A stretch of 64,000 nt of DNA from CAWAYH01 sp963786195 (GTDB taxonomy: Bacteria > Acidobacteriota > Vicinamibacteria > Vicinamibacterales > 2-12-FULL-66-21), in assembly GCA_963786195.1 (NCBI GenBank), contig CAWAYH010000006.1, positions 744,001 to 808,000 on the forward strand. Direction: 5' to 3'. The notes beneath the pieces are model-generated. The model ran no database searches and was not told where the DNA came from. It saw only the letters and a list, made by a program, of their open reading frames with translations. Below, piece after piece: positions 18,662-28,731 of this stretch. The first letter of the stretch is position 1. Each line of letters begins with the position of its first letter. A program made the position numbers and the translations under genes.

Positions 18662-20276
18662 CTACGGGTTGAGCGCTTTGCGCGCGTCCGCCAGCTCCGG
18701 CCTGCCGGGCGCATCGGCCTTCGCACAAATCGCCACGAGCTGCTTGTAGTAGGTGCGCGATTTCGCTGTGTCGCCCGCGCGCGACGCTGCCTGCGCCGCG
18801 CCGAGTAGGGCGCGGAAGCGATTCGGCTCCTTGCCGAGCGTCACCTCGAAGGCCGCCAGCGCCGGGCCGGGCTGATTCAGCTGAAGGAGCATCTCGCCGA
18901 GCAGCTCGCGCGCCGGCGCGATCGGTCCCGGCGTGACGGCGTTCTTCTCGGTCTTGTCTTCCCTGTCGGCCGCGGCCCTCATCGTTCCAGTCGCTTCTTC
19001 CGTGCGGCCCTCGGCGAGCGCGATCCACGCCGACGCGCCGAGCCGCTGGATCTCGGTCTGCTCCGCCCAGTACGACTCGTTCGCCTGCGTCAATCGCTCC
19101 CGGATCTTTTGAAGCGAGTCCACCGCCGCCTTTGCGGAGGCCAGATCGCCCGTGTGCGCCGCCCCCAGGGCGCGGGCGAACCACGTCAGCGCGTCGGCGT
19201 GTCCGAAACGTGTCGACTTCGCCTCGAGCCTGGCGGCCTCTGCCCAGGCGCGTCGTTCGAGCGCGTAGCGGGCCGGAATAGCCGCGATCGCAAACACGCC
19301 CGCCGAGCCCGGCGCGGCCGATGCGACGACGTTCGGATCGAACCGGCCGGCGACTTCCGGCAGCGCATCGACGAGGCGACGGGCGGCGGCGTCCTGCGCG
19401 GTCTGCAGGTACGCATACGCCTGATAGTCCATGGCATGCAGCTCTTCGCCCGTGGACTTGTCCCTGCGCGCGGCCGTGGCGGACGCGATGTTGGTGTCGA
19501 TGGACTCCTGCCAGTACCCGACGCGCGTAAACGTGTGCGACGGCATGTGCAGCGCGTGCGGCGCCGAGGGCGCCACCTTCGCGTACCTGCCGTGCCGCGT
19601 CGAGCGCCTTCGGCGCGAGCGCGGGCACGTCGTAGCTGTGGATGATGTAGTGGACGAGGCCCGGATGATCGGGCTGCGCCGGCGCCAGGCGCTCGAGGAT
19701 CGCGCCCGCCTTCAACTGGCTCGCGTAGGTCTTGTCTGCAGGATCGGCGGACGCCGCGAGCGCGAGCGCATAGAACGCTGACGCCTCGGGATCGCTGGCG
19801 TATTTCGTCGAGACCTGTTCCATCGCGTCCCGATAGGCCAGCAGTCGCGTGCGCTGATCGACTTTCTCGAAGTCTTTGAAGAGCTGACCTGCGGCACGGA
19901 TGAACGCGCGCTCCCGCTCGGTCTTCGCGCCGATGGCCGTCGCGCGATCGATGGCCTCGCGTCCCGCGTTGAGCTGCGGCGCAGGCTTGATGCCGGCCGC
20001 AAACGGATTGCCCCAGCGGCTCAACGCGATCCCCCAGTAAGCGATTGCACAGGATGAGTCCTTTTCAACCGTAGTTGTGAAGCCGGCGATGGCGGGTCCG
20101 AACTCGAAGGAGTGCAGCAGAGCCATGGCGCGCGCAAACGCCGGCTGAGCCTCAGCGCTGCAGGACGTCTCGAACTTGACCGTCCCGAGCTTTTCTCCCT
20201 GCCCACCGCCGTGCTGATGTTCCTGAACGACTGGCGGCAGCAGCAGAAGAGCGACGACAACAAACGGGATCAGCAT
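18662..20276 (-). CDS. Secreted TPR-repeat protein (one frameshift)
   Basis: About 537 residues with a signal peptide (LIPFVVVALLLLPPVVQ) and a His-rich EHQHGGGQGE segment. A short motif FETSCSAEAQPAFARAMALLHSF opens a series of TPR-like helical pairs: AIAGFTTTVEKDSSCAIAYWG, and near the C-terminus ARELLGEMLLQLNQPGPALAAF and RALLGAAQAASRAGDTAKSRTYY. The HxxHMPSHTF segment (ALHMPSHTFTRVGYW) is characteristic of a widespread bacterial TPR family of unknown role. The frame breaks near 19586, where an extra C (cc at 19586-19587) separates ALDAARQ from the continuation YAKVAPSAPHALHMPSHTF. It is probably a periplasmic scaffold protein. Confidence 0.8.
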
Positions 20277-20370
20277 CTGAACCTCACGTGATGGCGATTC
20301 GAAGAATTATAGACCGTCCTGCTGGGTTAGCCGGGCACGCATCGTGAAGGCATGCAGCTCAGGGGGTGGC

Positions 20371-20943
20371 ATGAACCAGCTGAGCCGATGGGTCATCGTC
20401 GTGTTGCTCGCGTGTGCGGCCGTGGCTTTCGGGGTGAGCGCGCAACAGCAACGGGTCAATCCGGACGCGAAGACGCTGCAGGACTTCAAGGCACGCGTCG
20501 ACCAATACATGGCGGTCCGCAACCGGGTGAAGAAGCAGGTGCCCCTCAAGGAATCAGCGCAGGCCGCCGAGGTCAAAGCGTCCGTCGAAGGGCTCGCCGC
20601 CGGCATCAGTAGTGGCCGCGCTACGGCAAAACAGGGAGACATCTTCACGCCCGAAATCGCGCAGCTTTTCAGGCGTCTGATGTACCCCGAGGTCAAGGGA
20701 CCCGACGGTCCTGAAACCAAGAAGGCCATCAAGGACGACGCGCCGGCGCCTGGAACGGTCTCACTGAAAATCAACGCGCGATATCCCGACAGTCAGCCGC
20801 TGCCGACGGTGCCGCCGAACCTGCTGGCCAATCTTCCAAAGCTGCCCGAAGGTCTGGAGTACCGCATCGTGGCGAACAACCTGATTCTCCGCGATGCGGA
20901 CGCGAACCTCATCATCGACTTCATTCCGAAGGCCATTCAATAG
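20371..20943 (+). CDS. Secreted protein of unknown function
   Basis: 190 residues from the ATG at 20371 (preceded by AGGGGGT). The signal peptide is VIVVLLACAAVAFGVSAQ. The mature part has a charged helical region (TLQDFKARVDQYMAVRNRVK) and a C-terminal section (PTVPPNLLANLPKLPEGLEY, then IVANNLILRDADANLIIDF) that looks like an outer-membrane or cell-wall associated module. I believe relatives are common in Acidobacteriota, but no function is known to me. The metallophosphoesterase gene follows 33 bp downstream. Confidence 0.7.
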   Translation: MNQLSRWVIVVLLACAAVAFGVSAQQQRVNPDAKTLQDFKARVDQYMAVRNRVKKQVPLKESAQAAEVKASVEGLAAGISSGRATAKQGDIFTPEIAQLFRRLMYPEVKGPDGPETKKAIKDDAPAPGTVSLKINARYPDSQPLPTVPPNLLANLPKLPEGLEYRIVANNLILRDADANLIIDFIPKAIQ

Positions 20944-20962
20944 AGCCCAAGGCCATTCAATA
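20929..20962 (+). repeat. 14-bp tandem duplication across a stop codon
   Basis: aaggccattcaata occurs at 20929-20942 and again at 20949-20962. The first copy holds the last codons and the start of the TAG stop of the 20371 gene; the second reproduces the same end with a TAA. It looks like a recent local duplication of the gene's 3' terminus. Confidence 0.85.
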
Positions 20963-20976
20963 AGGGAGACGTTCAC

Positions 20977-21844
20977 ATGCGCCGCGCCGTTCCGCCGTTG
21001 CTCGTCATCGCGATCGCCGCCTCGGTTTACGCGCAGTCGTTGACGCTTCCCCTACAGGAAGGGTCCGTACAGCTTCGCGATCATCGGCGACAGCGGCACG
21101 GGCGGCAGCGCGCAGCGCAAGGTGGCGGATCGCCTGAACGCCTCACACAAGTTGTTCCCGTTCGAGTTCACGCTGATGCTCGGCGACAACATCTACGGCG
21201 GCGAGAGCCCGAACGACTTCAAGACCAAGTTCGAGCTGCCCTACAAGCCGCTGCTCGACGCGGGCGTGACGTTCTACGCGGCGCTCGGCAACCATGACGA
21301 TCCGAGCCAGCGGCTCTACAAGCCGTTCAACATGAACGGCGAGCGCTTCTACACATTCAAGGCGCCGCGCGGCAGCGTGCGGTTCTTCGCGCTCGACAGC
21401 AACTACATGGGCCCGGATCAGATCGCGTGGCTCGAAAAGGAGCTGCCCGCCAGCGGATCCGGCTGGAAGATCTGCTTCTTCCATCATCCGATCTACTCGT
21501 CCGGCGAGAAGCACGGCGCCGACGTCGCGCTGCGCGAGCAGCTCGAGCCGCTCTTCATCAAGCACGGCGTCGACGTCGTCTTCACCGGGCACGAACACTT
21601 CTACGAGCGCCTCAAGCCGCAGAACGGCATCCACTACATCATCTCGGGCAGCGCCGCCAAGCTCCGACAGGGCAACATCGGCGCGTCCCCGATGACCGCC
21701 AAGGGCTATGATGACGGGTATGCCTTCCTGCTGATCGAGATCGTCGGCGACGAGATGCACTTCCAGACGATCACGGACACGGGCAAGACCGTCGACTCCG
21801 GTCTGATTCGACGCCGCGAAGCGGCAGTCAAGACCGGCCAGTAG
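20977..21844 (+). CDS. Secreted metallophosphoesterase (one frameshift)
   Basis: About 288 residues. Signal peptide PPLLVIAIAASVYAQ. One C too many in cccc (21050-21053) breaks the frame; corrected, it reads TLPYRKGPYSFAIIGDSGTGG. Calcineurin-type metal-binding motifs follow: GDSGTGG (GDxG), LMLGDNIYGG (GDN), ALGNHDD (GNHD), FFHHPIYSSG and FTGHEHFYERL (GHxH), in order and with normal spacing. This is the purple-acid-phosphatase/PhoD-like class of dinuclear phosphoesterases. Substrate is unknown. Location is periplasmic or extracellular. The start follows a GGGAGA box by 8 nt. The stop codon is part of a palindrome (next entry). Confidence 0.88.
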
Positions 21845-21863
21845 TGTCCGGCTTCAGCCGACC
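21842..21863 (+). terminator. Stop-codon-linked palindrome (possible terminator), copy 1
   Basis: TAGTGTCCGGCTTCAGCCG begins with the TAG stop of the metallophosphoesterase and folds into a GTCCGGCT/AGCC.GAC stem with a 2-nt loop. An identical 19-mer, again beginning with a gene's TAG stop, is on the minus strand at 54403-54385. There is no U-tract, so if it acts on transcription it is not a canonical intrinsic terminator. Confidence 0.5.
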
Positions 21864-21916
21864 ATAACTGGTATATCCTTACCGCGCCAGCCCTTCTGAC
21901 CAGCGAGGCCCGCCGA

Positions 21917-23785
21917 ATGCGCGGAAGCCGAATCGCCCTCCGTGGGTTCGTCCAGCTCTCAACTGTGTTGTCCGTGTTCTCCGCGGCCCGGTTGACCGTG
22001 TTCTCCGCGGTCCTGTTTGCGATCGTGGTTGCGTCCGCGCACGGCCAGCAGCAGCCTCAGGTACCGGGCACGTTCCGCACCCGAATCACGATCGTGCCCG
22101 TCGACGTCCGCGTCGTCGACCGAAGCGGCAAGCCAGTCACAGACCTGAAGCAGGAGGACTTCACGATCCTGGAGGACGGCGTGCCGCAGGTGATCCGCCA
22201 TTTCTCCGTGCAGTCCCTCGTGGCCGAAGCGCCCGGACCAGCGGGCGCTCTCCCGGCGCTGCGGACCGCGCCGAGCGCGGATCTGAAGGCGCAGAACAGG
22301 CGTGTGTTCCTGATCCTGCTGGGCCGCGGGCGGATGAAGGGGCCGTCCAAGGAACTGCCCGCGTTGCTCGACTTCGTGCGGCAACGGCTGCTGCCGCAGG
22401 ATCAGGTCGCGGTGCTTGCGTTCAATCGCGCGACCGGCTTCACGACGAACCATACGGCGCTCGTCACGGTCGTCGAGCATTTCCGGGATCGGCACGAGAA
22501 GATCGAGCAGATGCTCGCGGAATACTTCAGTGGCCTGCGCGCGATCTACGGCTCGCGCGAGATCCCGAAGTCCATCCAGACCGAAATCGACGCGCTCTTC
22601 GAGGGCGCAGGCACGCTGCGGGCCCGCGACGTCCGACCGGGCCAGCCCACTGACCGGACGCAGATCGTCGACGACCAGCGGCGCATCGCCGACGCGCTGC
22701 AGCGCGCCGAGATCCTCGCGGGCCGGACCGGCGACATGGCCGGACTGCCGGACCCGGCCGCGACCGAGATCGCCAGCCGCATGGATGTTTCGTTCGACGA
22801 CTACATCGCCGACCAGGTCGAGCTGATGCAGGACGTCAGGAACCTCTACGCCGGCATCGACTACCTTCGATACCTCGACGGCGAGAAACACCTCGTGTTC
22901 GTGACGCCCAGAGGGATCTCGCTGCCCCGGCTCGAGAACGACCGGAGCATCGGGATGGCGGCCAGCGACGCGCGCGTCGCGGTGGACATCATCTACACCG
23001 GCGGCGTCGTCGGCCCGCCGCCCGCCAGGTTCGCGGGACCCGGGAACCCGATGTCCGGCCGCGGCAGCTCGATCGTCATGTCCCCCGTCCCCTCGACCGC
23101 CGCCGTGTTCAACCAGACGTTCAACATCCAGGCCCTTCGCTACATCTCCGAGCTGACCGGCGGCCAGACGACGGCGTTTCAGTACGCCGACCAGGGCTTC
23201 AACCGCCTGGATGTGTCGACGAGGTTCCAATACCTGCTCGGGTACTACCCGTCGAACCCGGCGTCGGACGGCAAGGTGCGGCGCATCAGCGTGAAGGTGA
23301 ACCGCCCCGGCGTCACGGCGCTCTACCGTCGCGGGTACTACGCGAGCGATCAGCTCATCCCGCTCGACCGGCGTCAGTTCATCACGTACTTTCGAATGAC
23401 CGAAGCCGGCCGGTATCAAGGCGAAGTGCGGGACATCGAAATCGCGCTGAAGCCGCCGACGGTGGCGGGCGAAGGCGCGAGCCGGGAGCTCGTGCAGGAC
23501 ATCAGCATCAAGTCCCCGCGCATCGCGTTCAGCGTCTCCGAGGGCCGGCGGACCGCGACGCTCGACCTCGGGATCTACTGCGGCGACGCGAAGGAACAGA
23601 TCGTATGCGACACGCTCAAGACGATGGATCTGAATTTCAGCGAGGAGAGTTACCAGCGCTTCCTGCAATCAGGGGTCACCTACACCGCCCGGGTGCGGCT
23701 GACGGGCGAACCCGTGTACGTCAAGGTGATCGTCTACGACTACGGCGCGGACGTGCTGGGGAGCGCGGTGGTGAAAATCAAGTAG
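21917..23785 (+). CDS. VWFA-related acidobacterial domain protein
   Basis: 622 residues, intact. After the N-terminal export region (LTVFSAVLFAIVVASAHG) comes a typical VWFA-related start: TRITIVPVDVRVVDRSGKPV, TDLKQEDFTILEDGVPQ and VIRHFSVQSL. A VWA-like core follows (RRVFLILLGRGRMKGPSKEL, with GRGRMKG in place of the canonical DxSxS MIDAS, then LPQDQVAVLAFN). The C-terminal part (KVRRISVKVNRPG, LYRRGYYAS) is the beta module common in this family. The missing MIDAS acid suggests metal-independent binding. Role is unknown, probably extracytoplasmic. The region encoding residues ~16-35 contains a direct repeat of gtgttctccgcgg. Confidence 0.85.
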   Translation: MRGSRIALRGFVQLSTVLSVFSAARLTVFSAVLFAIVVASAHGQQQPQVPGTFRTRITIVPVDVRVVDRSGKPVTDLKQEDFTILEDGVPQVIRHFSVQSLVAEAPGPAGALPALRTAPSADLKAQNRRVFLILLGRGRMKGPSKELPALLDFVRQRLLPQDQVAVLAFNRATGFTTNHTALVTVVEHFRDRHEKIEQMLAEYFSGLRAIYGSREIPKSIQTEIDALFEGAGTLRARDVRPGQPTDRTQIVDDQRRIADALQRAEILAGRTGDMAGLPDPAATEIASRMDVSFDDYIADQVELMQDVRNLYAGIDYLRYLDGEKHLVFVTPRGISLPRLENDRSIGMAASDARVAVDIIYTGGVVGPPPARFAGPGNPMSGRGSSIVMSPVPSTAAVFNQTFNIQALRYISELTGGQTTAFQYADQGFNRLDVSTRFQYLLGYYPSNPASDGKVRRISVKVNRPGVTALYRRGYYASDQLIPLDRRQFITYFRMTEAGRYQGEVRDIEIALKPPTVAGEGASRELVQDISIKSPRIAFSVSEGRRTATLDLGIYCGDAKEQIVCDTLKTMDLNFSEESYQRFLQSGVTYTARVRLTGEPVYVKVIVYDYGADVLGSAVVKIK

Positions 23786-23787
23786 AA

Positions 23788-23843
23788 AGGGGTCAGATCT
23801 TGTATTTCAACATGTCAATGTTGAAATACAAGATCTGACCCCT
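23788..23843. repeat. Perfect 26-bp inverted repeat (REP/MITE-like; bidirectional terminator position)
   Basis: Arms 23788-23813 and 23818-23843 are exact reverse complements (left arm begins aggggtcagatcttg; right arm ends agatctgacccct) with a 4-nt loop gtca. It fills the gap between two converging genes, 2 bp after the stop codon at 23785 and 6 bp before that at 23850. It is much richer in A+T than its surroundings. From memory, the ggggtcagatcttg word recurs in REP elements linked to IS200-like (RAYT) transposases. Confidence 0.85.
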
Positions 23844-23849
23844 CTCTGA

Positions 23850-25301
23850 TCAATCGATCCGTTGGGCGCGCTGAGGATCCAGGAACGCCCAGGAAAAGGT
23901 GAGCTGATTCGCCCGGCTCGCCGACGAATTGTCGAAATCGAACGTGAACACCGCGTCCATGGAGTCCGAGAAAAAGTCGTCACTCCCTTTCTCGAAATCA
24001 CCTTCAGGGAAGATCTCGAATTCCGACGCGCCGGGTTTTTTGACGAAGTACCGGTTGCCGTCCCGCCGCACCGACCAGACTTGGTTGTTTGAAAACCGAT
24101 AGCGGCCGGCGTAGGCGTCCAGCAGTCCGGCCGGGACCCTGGAAACAGTTCGCGTTCGCGGCTTCACACGTGGGTCGTTGTTGAGCGGAGCGCGCGCATT
24201 GAGCAGATGGCGTCCAATGTCATCGATTCCCGTGCCACTGTTGTAGTTGGCAAGCACCACGACCCCCACACGCGACTTCGGATCGTAGCCGGCAAAGCTC
24301 CGCGAGCCGTACGTCGCACCGCCCGTCCAGACGATTTCTGTCCCGTCCAGCTGTTCGACGCGCCAGCCGAGCCCCATCTTGAACGCATCGGTGGCATCTC
24401 GACGAACCGCGAGCATCCGAGCCATGGCGCCCGACAATGGCGTGCTCGTGTAACCGAGCGTCGCTGCCAGGAACGTCAGCATGTCGCCCGCGCTGGAGCG
24501 AAGCGCGCCAGCTCCCGCAAACGCGTCCGTGAAGTCCCACGCTGGCGTTGAAGCCAGAAGAAGTGCAGATGAATGTGGCTGCGACTGTCGAGACTTCAGT
24601 GTGGGGTTGAGCGCAATGCCGGTGCTGGACATGTGCAGTGGATCGAGCACGCGTCGGCGAAGCACGGTCTCGTAGCTCGTTCCCGCTCGCCGCGCGAGCG
24701 CGTGTCCCAGCAATCCGGCGCCAAGATTTGAGTACTCGAATGCCGAATCGACATCGCGCTGCAGCTGATGACTCGACAGGAATTGATAGAGCCGCTGAAC
24801 CGGATAGTCCACATACGGATTCATGGGATCCGCAGGGGTGAAATTCGAGGGCATACGAGGGAGACCGGATCGGTGTGTCGCCAGGTCCGCCAGGCTGATC
24901 GGCTTGCCGCCGCGCGTGGGCACATTCACGTCGCGGGGCAGGTTCGTCGCCACTGGTTCGTCGAGCGCAACCTCGCGATGTTCCACCATATCGGCCAGCA
25001 GCAACGAGGTGAACACCTTCGTGATCGACCCAATCTCGTAAAGGGTATCGCCAGTCGCGGGCCCTGGATTGTTCGTGCCCGGGGATCCGTAGGACACGAT
25101 CCTCCGGCCCTGCGGCCCGATGACCCCCACCGTGATGCTGACCCGGGATTCAAATCCTTTGATTCGCTCCTGAATAATTCGGTGGATTTCGGAATCGGTG
25201 GGAAGCTGCTGCCCCGATGAGACCTGCGTTTCCGGGCGAGGCTGTGACGCTGATGCCGCGTGGGTCAGGACCACAATTGCACAGACCAGCGTCCGGTTCA
25301 T
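23850..25301 (-). CDS. Class C beta-lactamase / penicillin-binding-like serine hydrolase
   Basis: 483 residues from the ATG at 25301 (MNRTLVCAIVVLTHAASA signal peptide). The catalytic SxxK is SITK (S92-K95, in GSITKVFTSLLL) and the YxN motif is YSN (190-192, EYSNLGAGLLG). The WTGGATYG segment corresponds to the third KTG/HxG box. A C-terminal lipocalin-like extension (AGLLDAYAGRYRFSNNQV onward) is typical of Acidobacteriota AmpC-like esterases and peptidases. It probably acts on D-amino-acid peptides or esters in the periplasm; beta-lactamase activity cannot be inferred. It lies downstream of the TonB receptor on the same strand, separated by a heptad tract. Confidence 0.85.
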   Translation of the reverse strand: MNRTLVCAIVVLTHAASASQPRPETQVSSGQQLPTDSEIHRIIQERIKGFESRVSITVGVIGPQGRRIVSYGSPGTNNPGPATGDTLYEIGSITKVFTSLLLADMVEHREVALDEPVATNLPRDVNVPTRGGKPISLADLATHRSGLPRMPSNFTPADPMNPYVDYPVQRLYQFLSSHQLQRDVDSAFEYSNLGAGLLGHALARRAGTSYETVLRRRVLDPLHMSSTGIALNPTLKSRQSQPHSSALLLASTPAWDFTDAFAGAGALRSSAGDMLTFLAATLGYTSTPLSGAMARMLAVRRDATDAFKMGLGWRVEQLDGTEIVWTGGATYGSRSFAGYDPKSRVGVVVLANYNSGTGIDDIGRHLLNARAPLNNDPRVKPRTRTVSRVPAGLLDAYAGRYRFSNNQVWSVRRDGNRYFVKKPGASEFEIFPEGDFEKGSDDFFSDSMDAVFTFDFDNSSASRANQLTFSWAFLDPQRAQRID

Positions 25302-25323
25302 CACGGCCCCTGCGCGCGGCACA

Positions 25324-25409
25324 GGCTTTGGGCTCCAGGCTGACGTGGGCTCTGGGCTCCAGGCTCCAGGAGAATTCCCCGAAAGCCCATCGCCGGCCCA
25401 GAGCCTAAA
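25324..25409. repeat. Heptad tandem repeat, unit ggctcca
   Basis: Units ggctttg, ggctcca, ggctgac, gtgggct, ctgggct, ccaggct, ccaggag run with a strict 7-bp step from 25324 to 25372. A second, degenerate set of words (ccagagc, ctaaagc, ctaaaac) continues to the stop of the TonB receptor gene at 25412. Confidence 0.75.
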
Positions 25410-25411
25410 GC

Positions 25412-28400
25412 CTAAAACACAAACTTCACCGCCAGCTGCACCTGCCGCGGATCGCCGACGCCCGTCCGCAGGAACCCCGAGAAGTCGAACAGCGACGGCG
25501 TCGACAGCGGGTTGATGTTGTTCGCGTTGTTGAACGTGTTGAACATCTCCAGGATCGGCATGATCTCGTAGCGTCCGCCGAACCTGAACGGCCGCGCCAG
25601 GCGCCAGTCGAACGAGAAGTACTCGTTGTCCTTCCGCTCGCCGTTCCGCCCGCGATCGACGCCGTCCAGGCTCCGCGGATTCGCGGTGATCGGCTGCGGG
25701 CCGCGATACTGCACGCGCGTGTTCAGCTTCAGCTCGTACGGAATGTTGAAGTTGCCGAAGAAGTTGAACTTGTGCCGGATGTCCCGATCCGACGGTCCCC
25801 AGTCCTTTCCGAGGTCGAAGAAGTTGAAGCTGCGATCCGTGAAGGGGTCGCGCTCGTTGGAATCGTCGTCCTCGTCCTTCGACAGCACGTAGTTGCCCTC
25901 GAGCTGGAAGCCGCGCGAGAAGCGTTTGCGGATGCCGAGCGTCAGGCCTCGGTACTTCGACTCGCCGAGGCTGTTCGTCACCATCACTTCGACGGAGCTG
26001 CAGCGCCCATGGACCAGGGCCGTAGGCGAACGGAGTTCCCGGTGCCGGGACCATTCGACGCAGCAGGTGCCGGCGTGCCGCTGTTGTAGTTGAGGAACCG
26101 CGTGAGGTCGCGACCCTCGTTCCAGATGAAGTCGACGTAGGCGGCCCAGTCGGGAGCGACCTCCTGCTCGTAGGCGACGTTGAACGCGAGGACGTGCGGG
26201 TTCTTGTAGTCGCGATCGAACACGCGCACGCCGCTGAAGAGCGGGAACTGACCCTCGGGCAGTGGCGCCGGGGTAACGACGCCGGGCCATGTTGGGGCGG
26301 GAACGCCGCTATTGATGATGGCGTTGTCCAGGAAGATCGTCTGCTGCTGCACGCCGTTCGTGGTGACGGACCCGACCTGGCTCAGCATGTTCTGCCGCGC
26401 GTAGTAGACGCCCCAGCTCGCGCGAATGAGCGACTTGCCATCGCCCTTCACGTCCCACGCGACGCCCACCCGCGGCTGCCACATGCTCCACTGATCGGGA
26501 ATCGTGCCGTCCGACGGGAACGTCGGGTCGTTCAGAAATGCGCCGTATGCCGTGAGCGCGGGATCGATCGTCTCCGGCATCGTCTGCGAATCCCAACGCA
26601 GGCCGTAGTTCAGCGTGATGTTGCGCCGGATCTGCCAGCTGTCCTGGACGAACAGCGAGAACTCGTCGTTGCTGATCGTCGACGCGCCGGCCGCATCGGT
26701 GGCGAGGCCCGTCCGCCCGGCGCCCTGCAGATACAGAAGCAGCGGCGTTCCGAGGCTCGTCGTGCCCGCCGGGCACGCCGTCGGCACCGTGACCCAGCTG
26801 CCATTCGAACAGGCGCTCGTGCCCGGTCCGAATCCGCCCGGCGCCGCGGGTGACGCGTACCGGAGAAAGCCGGTGACGCTGCTGAAGAGATATTTCCCGG
26901 TGAAGAACCCGCGGAAGACCTGATCGTTCAGCGTGTGCATCCACTCGCCGCCGACCTTCACGGTGTGCGAGCCCGTGATCAGCGTCACGTTGTCCTTGAA
27001 CTGCGTCCGCCAGATCAGCTCGTCGACGTTGGGCTGGAGGAAGTATGGGTTGCCGAACCTGAACGAAGGCACGAACCCGATGCCCGTGTCCGCCGCGACG
27101 TTCGACTCGTTCGCGGTGCGGGGCCGGGTCTCGCGCGAGTAGGTGAAGTGCGCCTCGTTCACCATGTTGTTCGACAGCGTCGTGTACCAGTTCAGGTTGC
27201 CGACGTTGATCCGAGCGGGGTCACCCTCGATGCCGTTGGACGACGTGCCGTAGGTCGCGACGTCGAAGGTCTCGTTCTCCTTGCGTGAGTGATTGAAGTT
27301 CCACGAGCCCGAGATGTTGTTGTTGGCGTTGGCCGCCACGTCGATCTTGCCCAGGAGCGCCGTCGTCTGAATCGGATGCGTGATGGGCAGCCCTTCGTTC
27401 TGGCTGAACTGTGTCTGGAAGAAGCCCAGGAGCGCGAGGCGCTGGCAGTCACCGTTCGCGTCGATCAAGGCGCTGTTCTGCGCCAGCGTCGGGTTCGGGA
27501 CCGGGCACGGATCCGGGCCGACCTGACGGCTCAGGTTCGGACGCTCGAAGTTGCCGGTGATCGCTTCGAACGCCCCGAAGAAGAACGCCTTGTCTCTCTT
27601 GATCGGTCCGCCAATCGTGCCGCCGAACTGCTCGCGGTGGAATCCCTCGAGCTTCGTGTCGTCCGAGAGATCGCCGGTCAGCTCTTCCATGCGCTGGAAG
27701 TGGAACAGGCTGCCGTGCAGCGTGTTCGTCCCCGACTTGCTGATGACGTTGACGACGCCGCCGGCCGTGCGGCCGTACTCGGCCTGCGCACCCGTGGCGA
27801 TCACCTGGAATTCCTTGACGGCCTCGAGCGTGATGTCGATCCCGACCCGCTGGCCGCCAGCCTGCTCGCCGAAGAAGCCGTTGTTGTAGTCGCCGCCGTC
27901 GAGGCTGATGTTGTTGAAGATGCCGCGCTGGCCGGCGAACGTGATCTCGTCGCCGTCCGCGCCCTGCACGATGCTGACGCCCGGCGTGAGCGTGAGCAGG
28001 TCCTCGAACTTGCGCCCGAGGATCGGGATCGATTCAACCGCCATCTGATTCAGCGTCGTCGCGGCCGCCGTGCGCGAGGTTTCGATCACCTTCGTGCCCG
28101 TCGTGACCGTGACCGTCTCCGCCACGCCCGAGACCTTCATCACGACCGGCATCGAGATCGCCTGGCCGACGGTCAACTGGACGTTTTCCTGAACGAGCGT
28201 CGCAAAGCCGGAGAGCGTGAACGTCACGCGGTAGTTGCCGGGCAGAAGCTGCAGGAAGACGAACCGGCCGTCCGGCCCCGTGACGTCGGTCCTGCCGAAA
28301 TTCGTGTCGAGATTCCGGGCTTCGACGGATACGCCCGGAAGGCTTGCGCCAGTGGCGTCGGAAGCAGACCCCTGGATCACGCCCGTCGTGATTTGGGTCT

Positions 28401-28476
28401 GCGCCTCGAGGGGATGCGAGAATGCTGCGAGAGCCAGCAACGCCATCGCGAGGATCCCGCATAGTCGGTTCACCAT
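25412..28476 (-). CDS. Oar-like TonB-dependent receptor with N-terminal carboxypeptidase-regulatory domain (one frameshift)
   Basis: About 1020 residues from the ATG at 28476 (MVNRLCGILAMALLALAAFS signal peptide); upstream codons belong to the dispersed repeat. Domains: carboxypeptidase-regulatory beta sandwich (TTGVIQGSASDATGASLPGV, FVFLQLLPGNYRVTF), TonB plug (SIPILGRKFEDLLTLTPGV, then GGVVNVISKSGTNTLHG), and a 22-strand-type barrel (SGSWNFNHSRKENETFD ... ending GVGDPRQVQLAVKFVF). A 1-nt deletion near 26000 breaks the frame within LRPWSMG; the barrel resumes at SSVEVMVTNSLGESKYRG. Proteins of this type import large or scarce substrates across the outer membrane. The neighbouring hydrolase could act on the imported compound, which is speculative. 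Confidence 0.87.
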
Positions 28477-28514
28477 GACGTCTCCTTGATACGGATCACA
28501 GGATACTAGTCTAT

Positions 28515-28654
28515 TCCGAGGGGCTTCGCCCCTCGGACTCCCCCACACGCTCTCTCGCGCTTCGACGTCGCTCAGGGCGACGCTGAGCCTGTCGAAGGGT
28601 CGCGTGGCTCGCTCGCCACGCTCGCTCGCACCGTGGAACGAGCGGCAGGTTTAT
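28515..28654. repeat. Dispersed palindromic element, copy 2, with an inserted nested hairpin
   Basis: Opposite orientation to copies 1 and 3. It starts with the ccgaggggc-ttc-gcccctcgg hairpin, continues through ctcccccacacgctctctcgcg, and ends in cgctcgttcc-type sequence. In place of the gcgccggcgaag block of the other copies it has a nested inverted repeat: cttcgac at 28560 pairs with gtcgaag near 28593, with gtcgc/gcgac inside. It lies upstream of both the TonB receptor and argG. Confidence 0.8.
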
Positions 28655-28731
28655 GAGTCAGCTTCATAGGCTAGCGCACGTAACGCAACATTTGCGCAGA
28701 AACCTCATATGATTGAGGGTCCGGAATCACG

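Noticed and set aside
21940..22010. Repeat gtgttctccgcgg as a mobile or regulatory repeat
   Set aside because: It falls inside the coding start of the VWFA-related protein and encodes a repeated hydrophobic signal segment; most simply a local duplication in the signal peptide.
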